DNA of 64,000 bases, taken from Leptospira ryugenii (GTDB taxonomy: Bacteria > Spirochaetota > Leptospiria > Leptospirales > Leptospiraceae). Position numbers and translations under genes: made by a program. Within the stretch, counting starts at the first letter, position 1, and each line of letters begins with the position of its first letter. Below are positions 34,758-43,981 of the stretch, one piece after another. A model generated the notes under the pieces. It was given only the letters and a program-made list of their open reading frames with translations, was not told where the DNA came from and did no database searches. The DNA is taken from assembly GCF_003114855.1 (NCBI RefSeq), contig NZ_BFBB01000008.1, forward strand, positions 682,001-746,000, given 5' to 3'.

Positions 34758-36204
34758 CATTCGAAAGTTTGAACACAGTGGTCGGTACACCAACTCCTTT
34801 TAATCGGGCACTGTGTTTTTCTATCGTAAATCCCTTTTCTTGGATTTGGTCTTGGCTACCTGGCGCATTCCAGACCGATTCTGAAATCCATATTTCCCCT
34901 GAGCTTGCCAATCCTTGCACCCTTGCTGCAATGTTCACCGATTGTCCAAAATAATCCAATCTCTCGTCGTTGATCACGGCAAGAGCTGGTCCTTCATTCA
35001 AACCAACTTTTAGGCCGATTTCATGGCCTTCCTGTTTCCAAGAATCATTCATTTTATCAATTTTTTGTAACATTTCAGCAGATGCCATTAGCCCATCCAG
35101 AGGTGAAGAAAATGTAGCCATGATAGCATCTCCCATTGTTTTTACAATGGCACCCTTGAACTCTCTAACAGTATCTGTTAATATTCTAAAATGCTCTTGT
35201 ACTAATTTATAAGCAAAGAGATCACCGGCTTTGTCATACATCTCTGTAGAGCCTCTAAGGTCGGTAAACATAATGGTAAGTGATTTTACATTTAAATTGA
35301 GGTCGGGTGACAATTTGTGGATTCTGAAGAGTTCGCGAAAGGATTGGTTGTTCAATAGTACCTTTGCAGTCAAAAAAGGATCTACCTTTGTTGGAAATGC
35401 AGTATAAATTTCGTTCAATCGGTCTGGATTTGGAGTGATTACTTGGATTCCAGCATGCCAGCGAGATCGATTGTGTATCTCAAATGTGTAAGTCCCTGGT
35501 GGTAAGGATTTCGTCTTTGGTAAAAAACCCGAGTCTAGGAGATCCACTACTTGTATTTCCGGCTCAGGGTTGGCATTTGGGTCAACGCTAAAAAAGACTG
35601 CGGCATTACGATCAATAGATACAATTTGTACAACTTTTCCCTGTTCAGCATCTGCTTTCAGTGTTACTGTTACCTTTTTTTCTGTTTCAGGTTCCAATGG
35701 AAAAAAATCACGAACCGTACTTTGTATCCAAGATAGCAATTGTGAAGATTTATTAAAATTGGAAGAAAAGTAATAGCGATAGTAGGCATCAATATTGACA
35801 AAAGGGTTCACTTCCTCCTCTCGAAGGGAAGGGTGCAATTCAAAGGCAACCTCAACTTGGTCATCTAACAGAGTTGGGATAGAGACATTACAGGCTACAC
35901 AATGAAATTCTTTATTCTGGATCTCATCTAATTTATGATGAGTGTGTACGATACCGCCACAGAGCGGGCAAAGTAGATTGTAAGCAAAATCAAAAAGGCC
36001 CACTTTCGTTGCATGGACAAAGAGATCGATACTTTCCTCTTCAGAAACATTCTGATCTTTGGCAAATCGCAAAGGATTAACACGAAGTAATTCTGCTGTA
36101 GCAGATTTTCGTATATAACCTTCGGCCTTACTCAAAAGCTCTGGTCTTAGTTTTGGAAATAACCTGAGATTTTCAAATTTTTGTGTGAGGATTGCATCTT
36201 TCAT
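34735..36204 (-). CDS. Class III adenylate/guanylate cyclase with DUF5939-like N-terminal region
   Basis: 489 aa, soluble. The N-terminal part has a zinc-ribbon-like CPLCGGIVHTHH...FHCVAC segment (about 80-105). The cyclase domain covers about 310-480: LTIMFTDLRGSTEMYD (metal Asp), KTMGDAIMATF (second metal Asp) and LDYFGQSVNIAARVQG. It makes cAMP or cGMP. The ATG overlaps the hpt stop by 4 bp, so the gene is translationally coupled to hpt, in a sixA-hpt-cyclase operon. Confidence 0.88.
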   Translation of the reverse strand: MKDAILTQKFENLRLFPKLRPELLSKAEGYIRKSATAELLRVNPLRFAKDQNVSEEESIDLFVHATKVGLFDFAYNLLCPLCGGIVHTHHKLDEIQNKEFHCVACNVSIPTLLDDQVEVAFELHPSLREEEVNPFVNIDAYYRYYFSSNFNKSSQLLSWIQSTVRDFFPLEPETEKKVTVTLKADAEQGKVVQIVSIDRNAAVFFSVDPNANPEPEIQVVDLLDSGFLPKTKSLPPGTYTFEIHNRSRWHAGIQVITPNPDRLNEIYTAFPTKVDPFLTAKVLLNNQSFRELFRIHKLSPDLNLNVKSLTIMFTDLRGSTEMYDKAGDLFAYKLVQEHFRILTDTVREFKGAIVKTMGDAIMATFSSPLDGLMASAEMLQKIDKMNDSWKQEGHEIGLKVGLNEGPALAVINDERLDYFGQSVNIAARVQGLASSGEIWISESVWNAPGSQDQIQEKGFTIEKHSARLKGVGVPTTVFKLSNATSVAPQ

Positions 36205-36722
36205 TGCAATTCATTAGACTCGTAGATTCCCACATACGGAAGATTTCTATACTTTCCCGCATAGTCTAAGCCGTATCCTATCACAAACTCATCTTGAATC
36301 ACAAAACCAGGGTAGTGGACAGGTATCGTCTTTTTCGCTTTTTCCTTTTTCCAAAAGAGAGCAGCTATGCGAATCTCTTTTGGATTATATTGTTTCAATG
36401 CATTCCAAAGAAATTCTATTGTATTTCCCGTATCGACTATATCTTCCACAAGGATTATGTTTTGGTCTCTGATTTTTTCTTTTGGAGTTTTTGTGTATTG
36501 TACATTTCCCGAGGAACTTGTACCGTCCCCATATGAACTGACTCCAATGAAATCAACTTCATGTGGGATGGCAATTGATCTACAAAGATCGGCAGTAAAG
36601 ATAAATCCGCCATTTAAGACGCCTAACAGGAGTAATTGCTCACCTAAAAAATCTCTAGCGATCTCTTTACCTATCTCCTCGACACGCGATTTTATCTGTT
36701 GTTCTGAATAGAGAACTTTCAT
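36201..36722 (-). CDS. hpt: Hypoxanthine phosphoribosyltransferase
   Basis: 173 aa, the usual size. Salvages hypoxanthine/guanine to IMP/GMP with PRPP. Seen: LLGVLNGGFIF (PPi loop), SSYGDGTSSSG (flexible loop) and the PRPP motif IILVEDIVDTGNT, ending with FVIGYGLDYAGKYRNLPYVG typical of HPRT. It overlaps the upstream SixA gene and downstream cyclase gene by 4 bp each. Confidence 0.93.
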   Translation of the reverse strand: MKVLYSEQQIKSRVEEIGKEIARDFLGEQLLLLGVLNGGFIFTADLCRSIAIPHEVDFIGVSSYGDGTSSSGNVQYTKTPKEKIRDQNIILVEDIVDTGNTIEFLWNALKQYNPKEIRIAALFWKKEKAKKTIPVHYPGFVIQDEFVIGYGLDYAGKYRNLPYVGIYESNELQ

Positions 36723-37231
36723 TCCTTACCCAATTGGCCTGGAATCCAAAATAAAGTCAATGCCGCCTTTCCCCACTCCACTTCTTTCCAAGTGTTTGCG
36801 GCAAACTGCAAACCAACGAGTGCCGAAGTAGGAAATTTTGAAAAGAGCGACCGTTCAGGATTTCCTCTGAGTAAGCCAGTTGCAAATTCTTCTAGACCAG
36901 GATTATGGCCAACAATTAGAACAGATCGTACGTATTCAGGAACTCCATGGACTAAAAACAAAAGATCCTCTGCATCCGCTTCATAAATCGCAGGTTTAAA
37001 TTCTGGCTTTGGCAATCGAATCATATCTTTTCTGAGTGCGTGGTAGGTTCGCTCAGTACGTACGGCAGGAGATACGTAGGCTAGATCGATTTGGAACTTA
37101 AAATCTAATAGAAAGTTTCGAAGGGCTTTTGTTTGTTTTTTCCCACGATCAGAGAGGTTACGCTCCTCATCAGACTCGTATGCTTCATCCCAATCCGATT
37201 TTGCATGCCTGAGTAAATATAAATGTTTCAT
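36719..37231 (-). CDS. sixA: SixA-type histidine phosphatase
   Basis: 170 aa histidine-phosphatase-superfamily protein. The catalytic LLRHAKSDW (RH motif) is at the N-terminus, SPAVRTERTYHAL supplies the second Arg, and VLIVGHNPGLEEF holds the second catalytic His. SixA acts on phosphohistidine in HPt-like proteins in E. coli. Here the short RH-type fold fits, but the substrate is unproved. First gene of the three-gene operon. Confidence 0.85.
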   Translation of the reverse strand: MKHLYLLRHAKSDWDEAYESDEERNLSDRGKKQTKALRNFLLDFKFQIDLAYVSPAVRTERTYHALRKDMIRLPKPEFKPAIYEADAEDLLFLVHGVPEYVRSVLIVGHNPGLEEFATGLLRGNPERSLFSKFPTSALVGLQFAANTWKEVEWGKAALTLFWIPGQLGKE

Positions 37232-37276
37232 AAAGATAATTATATTTTACCGAATCAGACACTCATGACAGTTCTG

Positions 37277-37873
37277 CTATTTTTGCATTTCTTTTTGGTA
37301 TTTAGAAATCAATTCGTTATTGTTTTTACAATCGAATTTGGTGCGCATTTGGTTCAAGTGGTATTCAACTGTTTTTCTGGATTTATTGATTTTTTCGGCC
37401 ACTTCATTTTGAGAGAGTCCCTGAACTAACAAATTCAATATCTCTATCTGAAATGCAGAAAAAGGGAGAGCAACATTGCTGATGCCTTTTGATACAAACA
37501 TTTCCCCGTCTAAGATGGATTCAATGACTCGAGGTAGATCTGCGATTGGATCCGATTTTAAAATATAGGCATCGGCCTTGGATTTTAGAGCATTTTCTAC
37601 ATACATTTGCCCAGCATGCAGAGTAAACATTGCCACTTTCGTTTTGGGAGAAATTTGTTTTACTTCTTTCAGAAGATCAATTCCACTTGCATCCGGTAGG
37701 TCTATATCTAACAAAAGGAAATCTGGCTTTTCTTCCGAAAGAAATTGGCGTAAATCATTGCCAGTACGAAACTGTCCGACAATCTGAAATTTAGGCTGGT
37801 TTTTCAGAACGGATAGGATTCCCTCTGTAACAACGGAATGATCTTCTAATATGGCGATTCGAATGGGTTCCAC
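37277..37873 (-). CDS. NarL/FixJ-type response regulator
   Basis: About 198 aa from GTG 37873, which starts right at the receiver domain (PIRIAILEDHSVV). The phosphoacceptor region is FLLLDIDLPDASG; the conserved Lys is in AYILKSDP. The C-terminal LuxR-type helix-turn-helix is LLVQGLSQNEVAEKINKSRKTVEYHLNQM. The frame continues to an ATG at 37978, which would overlap the divergent kinase gene; I prefer the GTG. The kinase is the probable partner. Confidence 0.85.
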   Translation of the reverse strand: MEPIRIAILEDHSVVTEGILSVLKNQPKFQIVGQFRTGNDLRQFLSEEKPDFLLLDIDLPDASGIDLLKEVKQISPKTKVAMFTLHAGQMYVENALKSKADAYILKSDPIADLPRVIESILDGEMFVSKGISNVALPFSAFQIEILNLLVQGLSQNEVAEKINKSRKTVEYHLNQMRTKFDCKNNNELISKYQKEMQK

Positions 37874-37906
37874 GTGAGCTACTTTAAAACTTTTGGTTTT
37901 CAACTT

Positions 37907-40276
37907 ATGGAACGGATTGCCCAATGCAAAGCGATTTTTCTGCTTTTGGTCTTTGCCAACCTTTCCTCCTGTAATCATGGAAAACCCTTAATTTTAGCGC
38001 AAGATGGATTGCTAAATGCTGAGAATTGGTACATTGCCAATTCAAATTTGGAGCTTAGAGGGGAATGGAGGTTCTTTTGGAAACAATTTTTGAATCCAAA
38101 TGAGGTCGATCCCAAAGAGAAGTTTTTGGTCCAAGCAGGTACCCACTGGACTTCCTTGAAAAAAGAGGGAAAACCTCTCCCTAGCTTTGGTTATGCTACC
38201 TATCGACTCAATGTTTTGTTACCTGACAACCGAGAGACTCTTGCGCTCTCGATCCCCGTTTTACATACCGCCTATCGCTTGTATGTTGATGGTGAATTGG
38301 TTTATGAGAATGGTATAGTTTCCGAATATGAGAACATACATAAGCCATCCTTTCACACCAAGGTGATTGCCCTTAGAGGCGTCAGAAAACACCTTCGTCT
38401 ACAGATCGATATCTCGAACTATAGCCATAAAATTGCTGGCATGAAAGAAGTAATCCATCTTGGTCGTATCGATAATATTTATTCGGAAGTTTCAGATGTA
38501 TATGTCGCAAATTGGATTATTATTCTTTTTTTGAGTCTTTTATCCCTTTATCATTTCTTCTTGTATATTTTAAGAAACTCAGAAAGAGGTTCATTCTATT
38601 TAGGATTTTTATATCTCGGAATCTTGGTGATGATATTGAGTCTCGCTGAAGGGAGAATTTTATTTAATACTTTTTCCGATAGCTATTGGTTGCTTTTAGT
38701 GCGGCTCTCTAATATAGGTTTGCCTATAAGTATCTATATGGCCACAAGAGTTCTTTTTCATGTTTTTTTAAATCATAAGTATGAGATTTTAATAAAAGTA
38801 ACAAAGCTTTATGTGATCCTATATATCTTAACAACCTTATTTAGTCCAAAAGCTCAGATGGCTGAGTGGACATATCTTTTTGAGTTTTGGTCGATAGGAT
38901 TCATCGCTCTCGGTTTGATTTTAACTGTAATCGCTGTCATCCAAAGAAAGAAGGATAGTCTACTTTATCTCTTTAGTTTAGTTCTGATTAGTTTAGGATC
39001 AATCTATGACACTCTTTACAATGGAAATTATGTAAGTGGATTTCAAGGATTTGGTTATTACAATCTACTATTCTTTTTGGTTCCGCAAACTTATATTTTA
39101 ACGCGATCAATTTTTCAAATTTTTAAATCAGAAGAGATTGCATCTAGGCAATTGATGAAAAGTAACGAAGATTTAGAAAATAAAGTGAAAGAAAGAACAC
39201 TAGAATTGCAAAAAGCCAATCGATGGAAGGCGAACTTTGTATCTTTGATGTCTCATGATTTACGCTCACCATTAATTGGTGTTAGTCAGATTTTAGATGT
39301 CCTCCAATTTAAATTTAGTACTACTTCTGATGAGGAAAAGTTAAAATTCCTAAATATGTCAAAAGAAGGGATACAAAACTCTCTTCGAATGTTAAAATCA
39401 CTTCTAGATATTAGTCGCTTTGATTCTGAAGGGATCAAATTACAGCAGTCACAATTTGACCTAAAGACTCTTTTACAAGATGTTGTGTCCATATTGGATC
39501 CCATTGCAACGGTAAAGGAAATCACTTTAATACTCAATGTACAAAGTGAAACATCTATTATTGCAGATAGAGCATTGTTAGAAGAAGTTTTTAAAAATAT
39601 TATCACAAATGCGATTAAATTTTCTTATCCTCATTCGCAGATTGAAATCGCAGAGCGAATGAAAGGTGATTGGATCTCGATTGAGATCAAAGATTCTGGG
39701 ATTGGAATGGATGAAGATGCGATTGCCAAAATATTCGGCGAGGACAACCCCAAAAGTCAGCCTGGTACAAACGGAGAACTCGGAAGCGGTTTTGGTTTAA
39801 AACTCTGTCTGAATATTTTAGAAGCTCATTTCGCCAAACTCAAGATCCACAGTGAGCCAGGCAAAGGCTCTACCTTTGAAATTCAATTTTCTAAAAATCT
39901 TAGATCCGTTTTGTTAGTCGATGATTCGGATGCCTATCGATCAAGCCTTGCTGAAGATTTAAGGCGAAGAAAATGGATCGTGATTGAAGCAAGAAATGGT
40001 GAAGAGGCCTTGGATCACTTGAGCCGCATCAAACCAAGTTTGATCATTACGGATAAAGAGATGCCGATTATGGATGGTATTTCTTTCTTACACGAATGGG
40101 AAGCCATACGGGGCACACATTTTATTCCAGTCGTGTTTATCAGTTCCGATTTAGCACTTTCAGGCGGAGAAAATTTGATCGAAAGCGAAGGATTGGATGA
40201 AATCGTGATGATGTCCATTTCCAAACTTGTTCCGATCTCCAAGATGGCTGACCGTATTACAAAGACCTTTCGTTGA
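37907..40276 (+). CDS. Hybrid histidine kinase with 7TM-DISM sensor and C-terminal receiver
   Basis: About 789 aa from ATG 37907 (lipobox LSSC). Order: DISMED2 extracellular domain (about 30-180), seven transmembrane helices (about 200-400), coiled coil (NEDLENKVKERTLELQKA), HisKA H-box FVSLMSHDLRSPL, ATPase motifs (IITNAIKFSYP N-box, IEIKDSGIGMDEDA, GSGFGLKLC), and a receiver with VLLVDDSDAYR and LIITDKEMPIMDG. Divergent from the response regulator by about 33 bp. An alternative GTG start at 37874 would share CACGTG with the regulator's GTG, and gives no export signal at its start. Confidence 0.9.
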   Translation: MERIAQCKAIFLLLVFANLSSCNHGKPLILAQDGLLNAENWYIANSNLELRGEWRFFWKQFLNPNEVDPKEKFLVQAGTHWTSLKKEGKPLPSFGYATYRLNVLLPDNRETLALSIPVLHTAYRLYVDGELVYENGIVSEYENIHKPSFHTKVIALRGVRKHLRLQIDISNYSHKIAGMKEVIHLGRIDNIYSEVSDVYVANWIIILFLSLLSLYHFFLYILRNSERGSFYLGFLYLGILVMILSLAEGRILFNTFSDSYWLLLVRLSNIGLPISIYMATRVLFHVFLNHKYEILIKVTKLYVILYILTTLFSPKAQMAEWTYLFEFWSIGFIALGLILTVIAVIQRKKDSLLYLFSLVLISLGSIYDTLYNGNYVSGFQGFGYYNLLFFLVPQTYILTRSIFQIFKSEEIASRQLMKSNEDLENKVKERTLELQKANRWKANFVSLMSHDLRSPLIGVSQILDVLQFKFSTTSDEEKLKFLNMSKEGIQNSLRMLKSLLDISRFDSEGIKLQQSQFDLKTLLQDVVSILDPIATVKEITLILNVQSETSIIADRALLEEVFKNIITNAIKFSYPHSQIEIAERMKGDWISIEIKDSGIGMDEDAIAKIFGEDNPKSQPGTNGELGSGFGLKLCLNILEAHFAKLKIHSEPGKGSTFEIQFSKNLRSVLLVDDSDAYRSSLAEDLRRRKWIVIEARNGEEALDHLSRIKPSLIITDKEMPIMDGISFLHEWEAIRGTHFIPVVFISSDLALSGGENLIESEGLDEIVMMSISKLVPISKMADRITKTFR

Positions 40277-40852
40277 TTAGGAAACTAAGCTCACTCTTTC
40301 CAAATGGTTTTTGATATGGAAAAGGTGAGCATTTTCATACTCTTCCTTGTCCAAAGTCCCATAGGCAAAGTGTGGTTTTAACTCCTCTGCTTTTGCCAAG
40401 GAAAATCTTTCGATTGCTTTTTGGAGTTCCAAACTACCTTCACTATAATTTGCATTTGGGTTTAGTTCAGTGGCTCCCGGGATAGGTTCTTCCAATCCAT
40501 GGCTCATCTTACCACGCAATGAAAAAAAAGTAAATGCAAGAGAACCAGCAGTACCTCGGAAGAATGCAGATTTCATTTCCGGATAACCATCCATCGAATA
40601 CTGAATGCTTTGTGCACAATGAGAGAGAATTTTACCTATGCCCCAAGCCCCGACCACATGTATTTTATCATAAGATAATTTTAGTTCATCCAGGACTGTG
40701 TAAATCTGTGTTAGGTTTTTTGCTCCTGAGATGCGTTCTTGGAACTGATCTGATGATAACATAACCTTTGTTTCTCCCAATATTTGCTGCGTAATCAGTA
40801 TTGAACCCGTCGCTATACTATTTTTCAGAAAACGCTTTCGATTCATCGTCAT
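40277..40852 (-). CDS. DUF1569-family protein with twin-arginine-like N-terminus
   Basis: 191 aa. The N-terminus NRKRFLKNSIATGSILI resembles a short Tat or lipoprotein-less export signal, although it carries RKR rather than RR-x-FLK exactly. The body, ending with HFAYGTLDKEEYENAHLFHIKNHLERV, matches the DinB-like four-helix DUF1569 family. Function unknown. It begins 4 bp inside the TerC stop, so the two are coupled. Confidence 0.65.
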   Translation of the reverse strand: MTMNRKRFLKNSIATGSILITQQILGETKVMLSSDQFQERISGAKNLTQIYTVLDELKLSYDKIHVVGAWGIGKILSHCAQSIQYSMDGYPEMKSAFFRGTAGSLAFTFFSLRGKMSHGLEEPIPGATELNPNANYSEGSLELQKAIERFSLAKAEELKPHFAYGTLDKEEYENAHLFHIKNHLERVSLVS

Positions 40853-41586
40853 TTGTCCTTGAATACAACTGGCTTTTTGTCAGATTTTCTCAATTGTATA
40901 TTTAACATCTCTACGATGACAGAGAAGGCCATTGCAAAGTAAATATATCCTTTCGGGATATGAAGTTCCCATCCTTCTCCCACAAGCGCTAGTCCAATCA
41001 AGATCAAAAAACTTAGGGCAAGAATTTTTACAGTAGGGTGCCTATCGACAAAGTCTGAGATAGAACCACTGGCAAGTAACATGAAGCCCACGGAGATGAT
41101 GACAGCCAATATCATGATCATCAAATGGTCTGTCATACCAACCGCTGTTATCACAGAGTCCAAAGAAAAAACGATATCCAATAACATGATTTGTATGATG
41201 ACATTTGTAAAGGTAAGTTTCTTTCTATCCGAATCTTTATCCTCTCCGTCTCCTTCCAATTTATGATGAATTTCTGTTGTCGACTTCGCTATTAAAAAGA
41301 GTCCACCTACGATCAATATTAAATCTCGTCCGCTGATCTCATGGCCTACCAAAACAAAGAAAGGTTCGGTTAATTTCATAATCAAAGATAAAGAAAACAA
41401 TAGCAGGATTCTTGTTAACATTGCGAGTAAAAGACCAATTTGTCTGGCATTTTTCTGTTGGTTCTTAGGAAGTCGCGATGCCAAAATAGAAATGAATATA
41501 ATATTATCGATGCCCAGGACAATTTCCAAAGCAGTTAGTGAGACAAGTGCAGCGAGTGAGGCAGGGTCAGTAAAAATTTCAAACAT
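40849..41586 (-). CDS. TerC-family integral membrane protein
   Basis: 245 aa with seven hydrophobic helices. TerC signatures: LEIVLGIDNIIFISILASRLP, with the acidic Asp in a membrane helix, and LLDIVFSLDSVITAVGM in the second half. TerC proteins are linked to tellurite resistance and metal (Mn) handling at the translocon. ATG is preceded by AAGG. Upstream gene of a two-gene operon with the DUF1569 protein. Confidence 0.92.
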   Translation of the reverse strand: MFEIFTDPASLAALVSLTALEIVLGIDNIIFISILASRLPKNQQKNARQIGLLLAMLTRILLLFSLSLIMKLTEPFFVLVGHEISGRDLILIVGGLFLIAKSTTEIHHKLEGDGEDKDSDRKKLTFTNVIIQIMLLDIVFSLDSVITAVGMTDHLMIMILAVIISVGFMLLASGSISDFVDRHPTVKILALSFLILIGLALVGEGWELHIPKGYIYFAMAFSVIVEMLNIQLRKSDKKPVVFKDK

Positions 41587-41640
41587 AGGATAACCTTAGT
41601 GAGTAAGTGAACCTTGTGAAAGCAAAAAATCGAGCAAAAT

Positions 41641-43095
41641 TTATGGGATTTTGGGACCGATGATCTGCCAATCCAAACACGGGATTGGGTATAAAATCCC
41701 GCTCTCTTTTTGGGCAGAATTTGGGTTTCGTAGGATCTTCCAGCGGAAAGAAGATATTTCCTTACTTACAAGCCCTTGATCCCACTTTGTATTGTGAACC
41801 CAAGGGTAGTAGATTCCATCTGGGGTGAAGGGTACTAAATGTAACCGATTTTGACTATAGGCACGGCTATATTTTGTGAGCCAATACTCTGAAAAAACAG
41901 CCTCATTCGAGAGGGTTATTTCGAGTTTTTGCAAACATTCCATGCGGATTTGAAATTTTTCTTTATAGGCAGATATCTTTTGTTGGTTGATCGGTTCAAT
42001 TTTCGTTACGCATAAGTAAGAGAATAAAAGGAGTAGGCTCATTGCGATGATCTGAACATACTTGGACAGTATGTTCTGGATTAAAAAAAGGGGACAATAG
42101 AGAACTACTATCGGAAGTGAGTAGAGATACCTTGCATTCATTTCGATCTTTAAACATATTAGAAAGAGTAATGTGAGAAAGATAGAAAGAGTGAGTAAAA
42201 GTGGTTCAATAGTACCAAGTTTTCTATAAAGAACGAACATAAAAATCGCTAAGACTGTAGTCATCGGAAACATATATTCGGAAAGTGGTACGCTTGTTAG
42301 CCCAAATAGATGGATACGCAAACCATCTAAAGCCATGGTAGGCAATTGCATGAGATTGAGAAAAATTCCCTGCCATCCCAGTTGATGCGTTTGAAAGCTT
42401 CCGAGACCTACCATCCGTTCCCATTTTTTCATGGTTAAAAAAACAACCAAAGTGAGAATCAGGATCAGGATTCCAGATTGAATTCTCTTGGTGAATAGGA
42501 AGTAGAGCGCCAAAAAAGGGACAAAGTGTACGAAAAGCCAGAGCTCAGATTGCAAAAAAAGACTAAATAAGATAGAGACAAGGAACATCTCTCGAAAACG
42601 AACCAATCTTCTTATCTTTATTTGATGGAAAAGGATGCCCATCATCAAAAATTCCATGCCGTGGAAACTCGGTAAAAAAAATTGACCCCACTCCCTTGGA
42701 TAAGTAACTCCCAGAAGTAAAAAAGAGAAACTTAGGAATACTCCATTCAAAAAATGTAAACCTAGAACCCTCAGAAAGTAGACCAATCCATACAATACGC
42801 ACACCAAGTATACATTGAAAAGGGTTTCGAGATTCGATGTGAAACTTTCTACAAACCATAGTAGAAGTACATCTGGTATCCATGTGGAAGAGGGTGGAAA
42901 ATTCCAAGTCCTTACATTTTGAATGCTATCATGTAAATCAAGTCCAAAGAGGTAAGGATAGAGAGCATCACTATTGGTAACTTCGCCAAAGTGGTAATAA
43001 TAAATCGCTTCTGTTTGGAAACCTAGCAAGGAAAATAGAATCAAAAAGGCACAACAAAAAATGCCTTCCCGGAACCACCCAGTTGAAGTAAGCAT
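41641..43095 (-). CDS. Polytopic membrane protein of unknown function
   Basis: 484 aa with about 10 predicted membrane helices and one long soluble tail at the C-terminus (last about 110 residues). The first extracytoplasmic loop, NSDALYPYLFGLDLHDSIQNVRTW (about residues 38-61), has aspartates after the first helix, a layout like GT-C glycosyltransferases (ArnT/PMT type), but I see no decisive motif. It is a single gene between TerC and the protease. Confidence 0.6.
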   Translation of the reverse strand: MLTSTGWFREGIFCCAFLILFSLLGFQTEAIYYYHFGEVTNSDALYPYLFGLDLHDSIQNVRTWNFPPSSTWIPDVLLLWFVESFTSNLETLFNVYLVCVLYGLVYFLRVLGLHFLNGVFLSFSFLLLGVTYPREWGQFFLPSFHGMEFLMMGILFHQIKIRRLVRFREMFLVSILFSLFLQSELWLFVHFVPFLALYFLFTKRIQSGILILILTLVVFLTMKKWERMVGLGSFQTHQLGWQGIFLNLMQLPTMALDGLRIHLFGLTSVPLSEYMFPMTTVLAIFMFVLYRKLGTIEPLLLTLSIFLTLLFLICLKIEMNARYLYSLPIVVLYCPLFLIQNILSKYVQIIAMSLLLLFSYLCVTKIEPINQQKISAYKEKFQIRMECLQKLEITLSNEAVFSEYWLTKYSRAYSQNRLHLVPFTPDGIYYPWVHNTKWDQGLVSKEISSFRWKILRNPNSAQKESGILYPIPCLDWQIIGPKIP

Positions 43096-43149
43096 GTTCC
43101 GAATCTATACATATAAATATAGTCGTGTCCAACGGTTTTGCCTACAGAT

Positions 43150-43872
43150 TTATTCTTTTTCTAGAAACTCTCTGACTCTATTGGCAGGGATAGCATAACC
43201 TAATCCTGAGTGTCTCGATTCCGAGAGAGTCATTTGGTAGCGGGCAATCCCAACAAACGCGTGAGCCTTATCGACTAAGGGTGCACCAGAAAATCCCGGT
43301 AAAAAAATTTGATCAAACTGTATAAAAGAAAGGTTGGGTTCTGTGGGATCACCACCCAGAACGGCTGGCTTTGAAACCATGCCTCGGTAAAGAGACTTCT
43401 CTTCTCCGAATGGACTTCCCATCCCCCAAACCTCTAAACCATACTCTGCTGGGATTTGTTTCTCGGTTTCGATCCAACCATGACCAAAATCCAGACCTTG
43501 GATTTCCAAGAGGGCAAGGTCACTTCGGTTATCTTTGCGAACCAATTTGGTTTTATAGGATTTTTCCAAATGGTAGACATAAACTGTCTCCACTTGGTTT
43601 ACAAAATGTGAGCATGTTAGAATATATGAATTATCTGAAATAAAAAAACCTGTTCCAAAAGTACTGTTTACATGAATGGTTTGATTTTCTCCAAGTCGAA
43701 CCGTTGATTTCGATAAAAGGTCGATTGTATCATTTTTGTTTATTGCACAATTTGGAAAAAAAGTTAAAAAAAACAAAAAATTAGCGGTCATTAGTTTAAG
43801 TTTGAAGTATTGTTTATTTATGCGCTGAATGCGATTCAGTCGACTCTTGTTCATTAACGCGTGCAAGATCAT
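43150..43872 (-). CDS. Trypsin-like serine protease, lipoprotein-type signal
   Basis: About 240 aa from ATG 43872, chosen because AAGGAG lies nine bases upstream. The longer frame to 44208 would run through the divergent lipoprotein gene. A basic n-region is followed by FLFFLTFFPNC (lipobox). The chymotrypsin-fold triad is visible: ILTCSHFV (His), NRSDLALLE (Asp) and LPGFSGAPLVD (Ser). It is shorter than DegP and has no PDZ domain. Probably a periplasmic or surface protease. Confidence 0.82.
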   Translation of the reverse strand: MILHALMNKSRLNRIQRINKQYFKLKLMTANFLFFLTFFPNCAINKNDTIDLLSKSTVRLGENQTIHVNSTFGTGFFISDNSYILTCSHFVNQVETVYVYHLEKSYKTKLVRKDNRSDLALLEIQGLDFGHGWIETEKQIPAEYGLEVWGMGSPFGEEKSLYRGMVSKPAVLGGDPTEPNLSFIQFDQIFLPGFSGAPLVDKAHAFVGIARYQMTLSESRHSGLGYAIPANRVREFLEKE

Positions 43873-43981
43873 GAATCTAGACTCCTTTTTTATTCGTAAA
43901 TTATGAAAATCTAATTTATTATTGACATTTTTGAAAAGAAGTATAGGAATTGGCTTCATTCTTATAAGTGCTAGGTGAACA

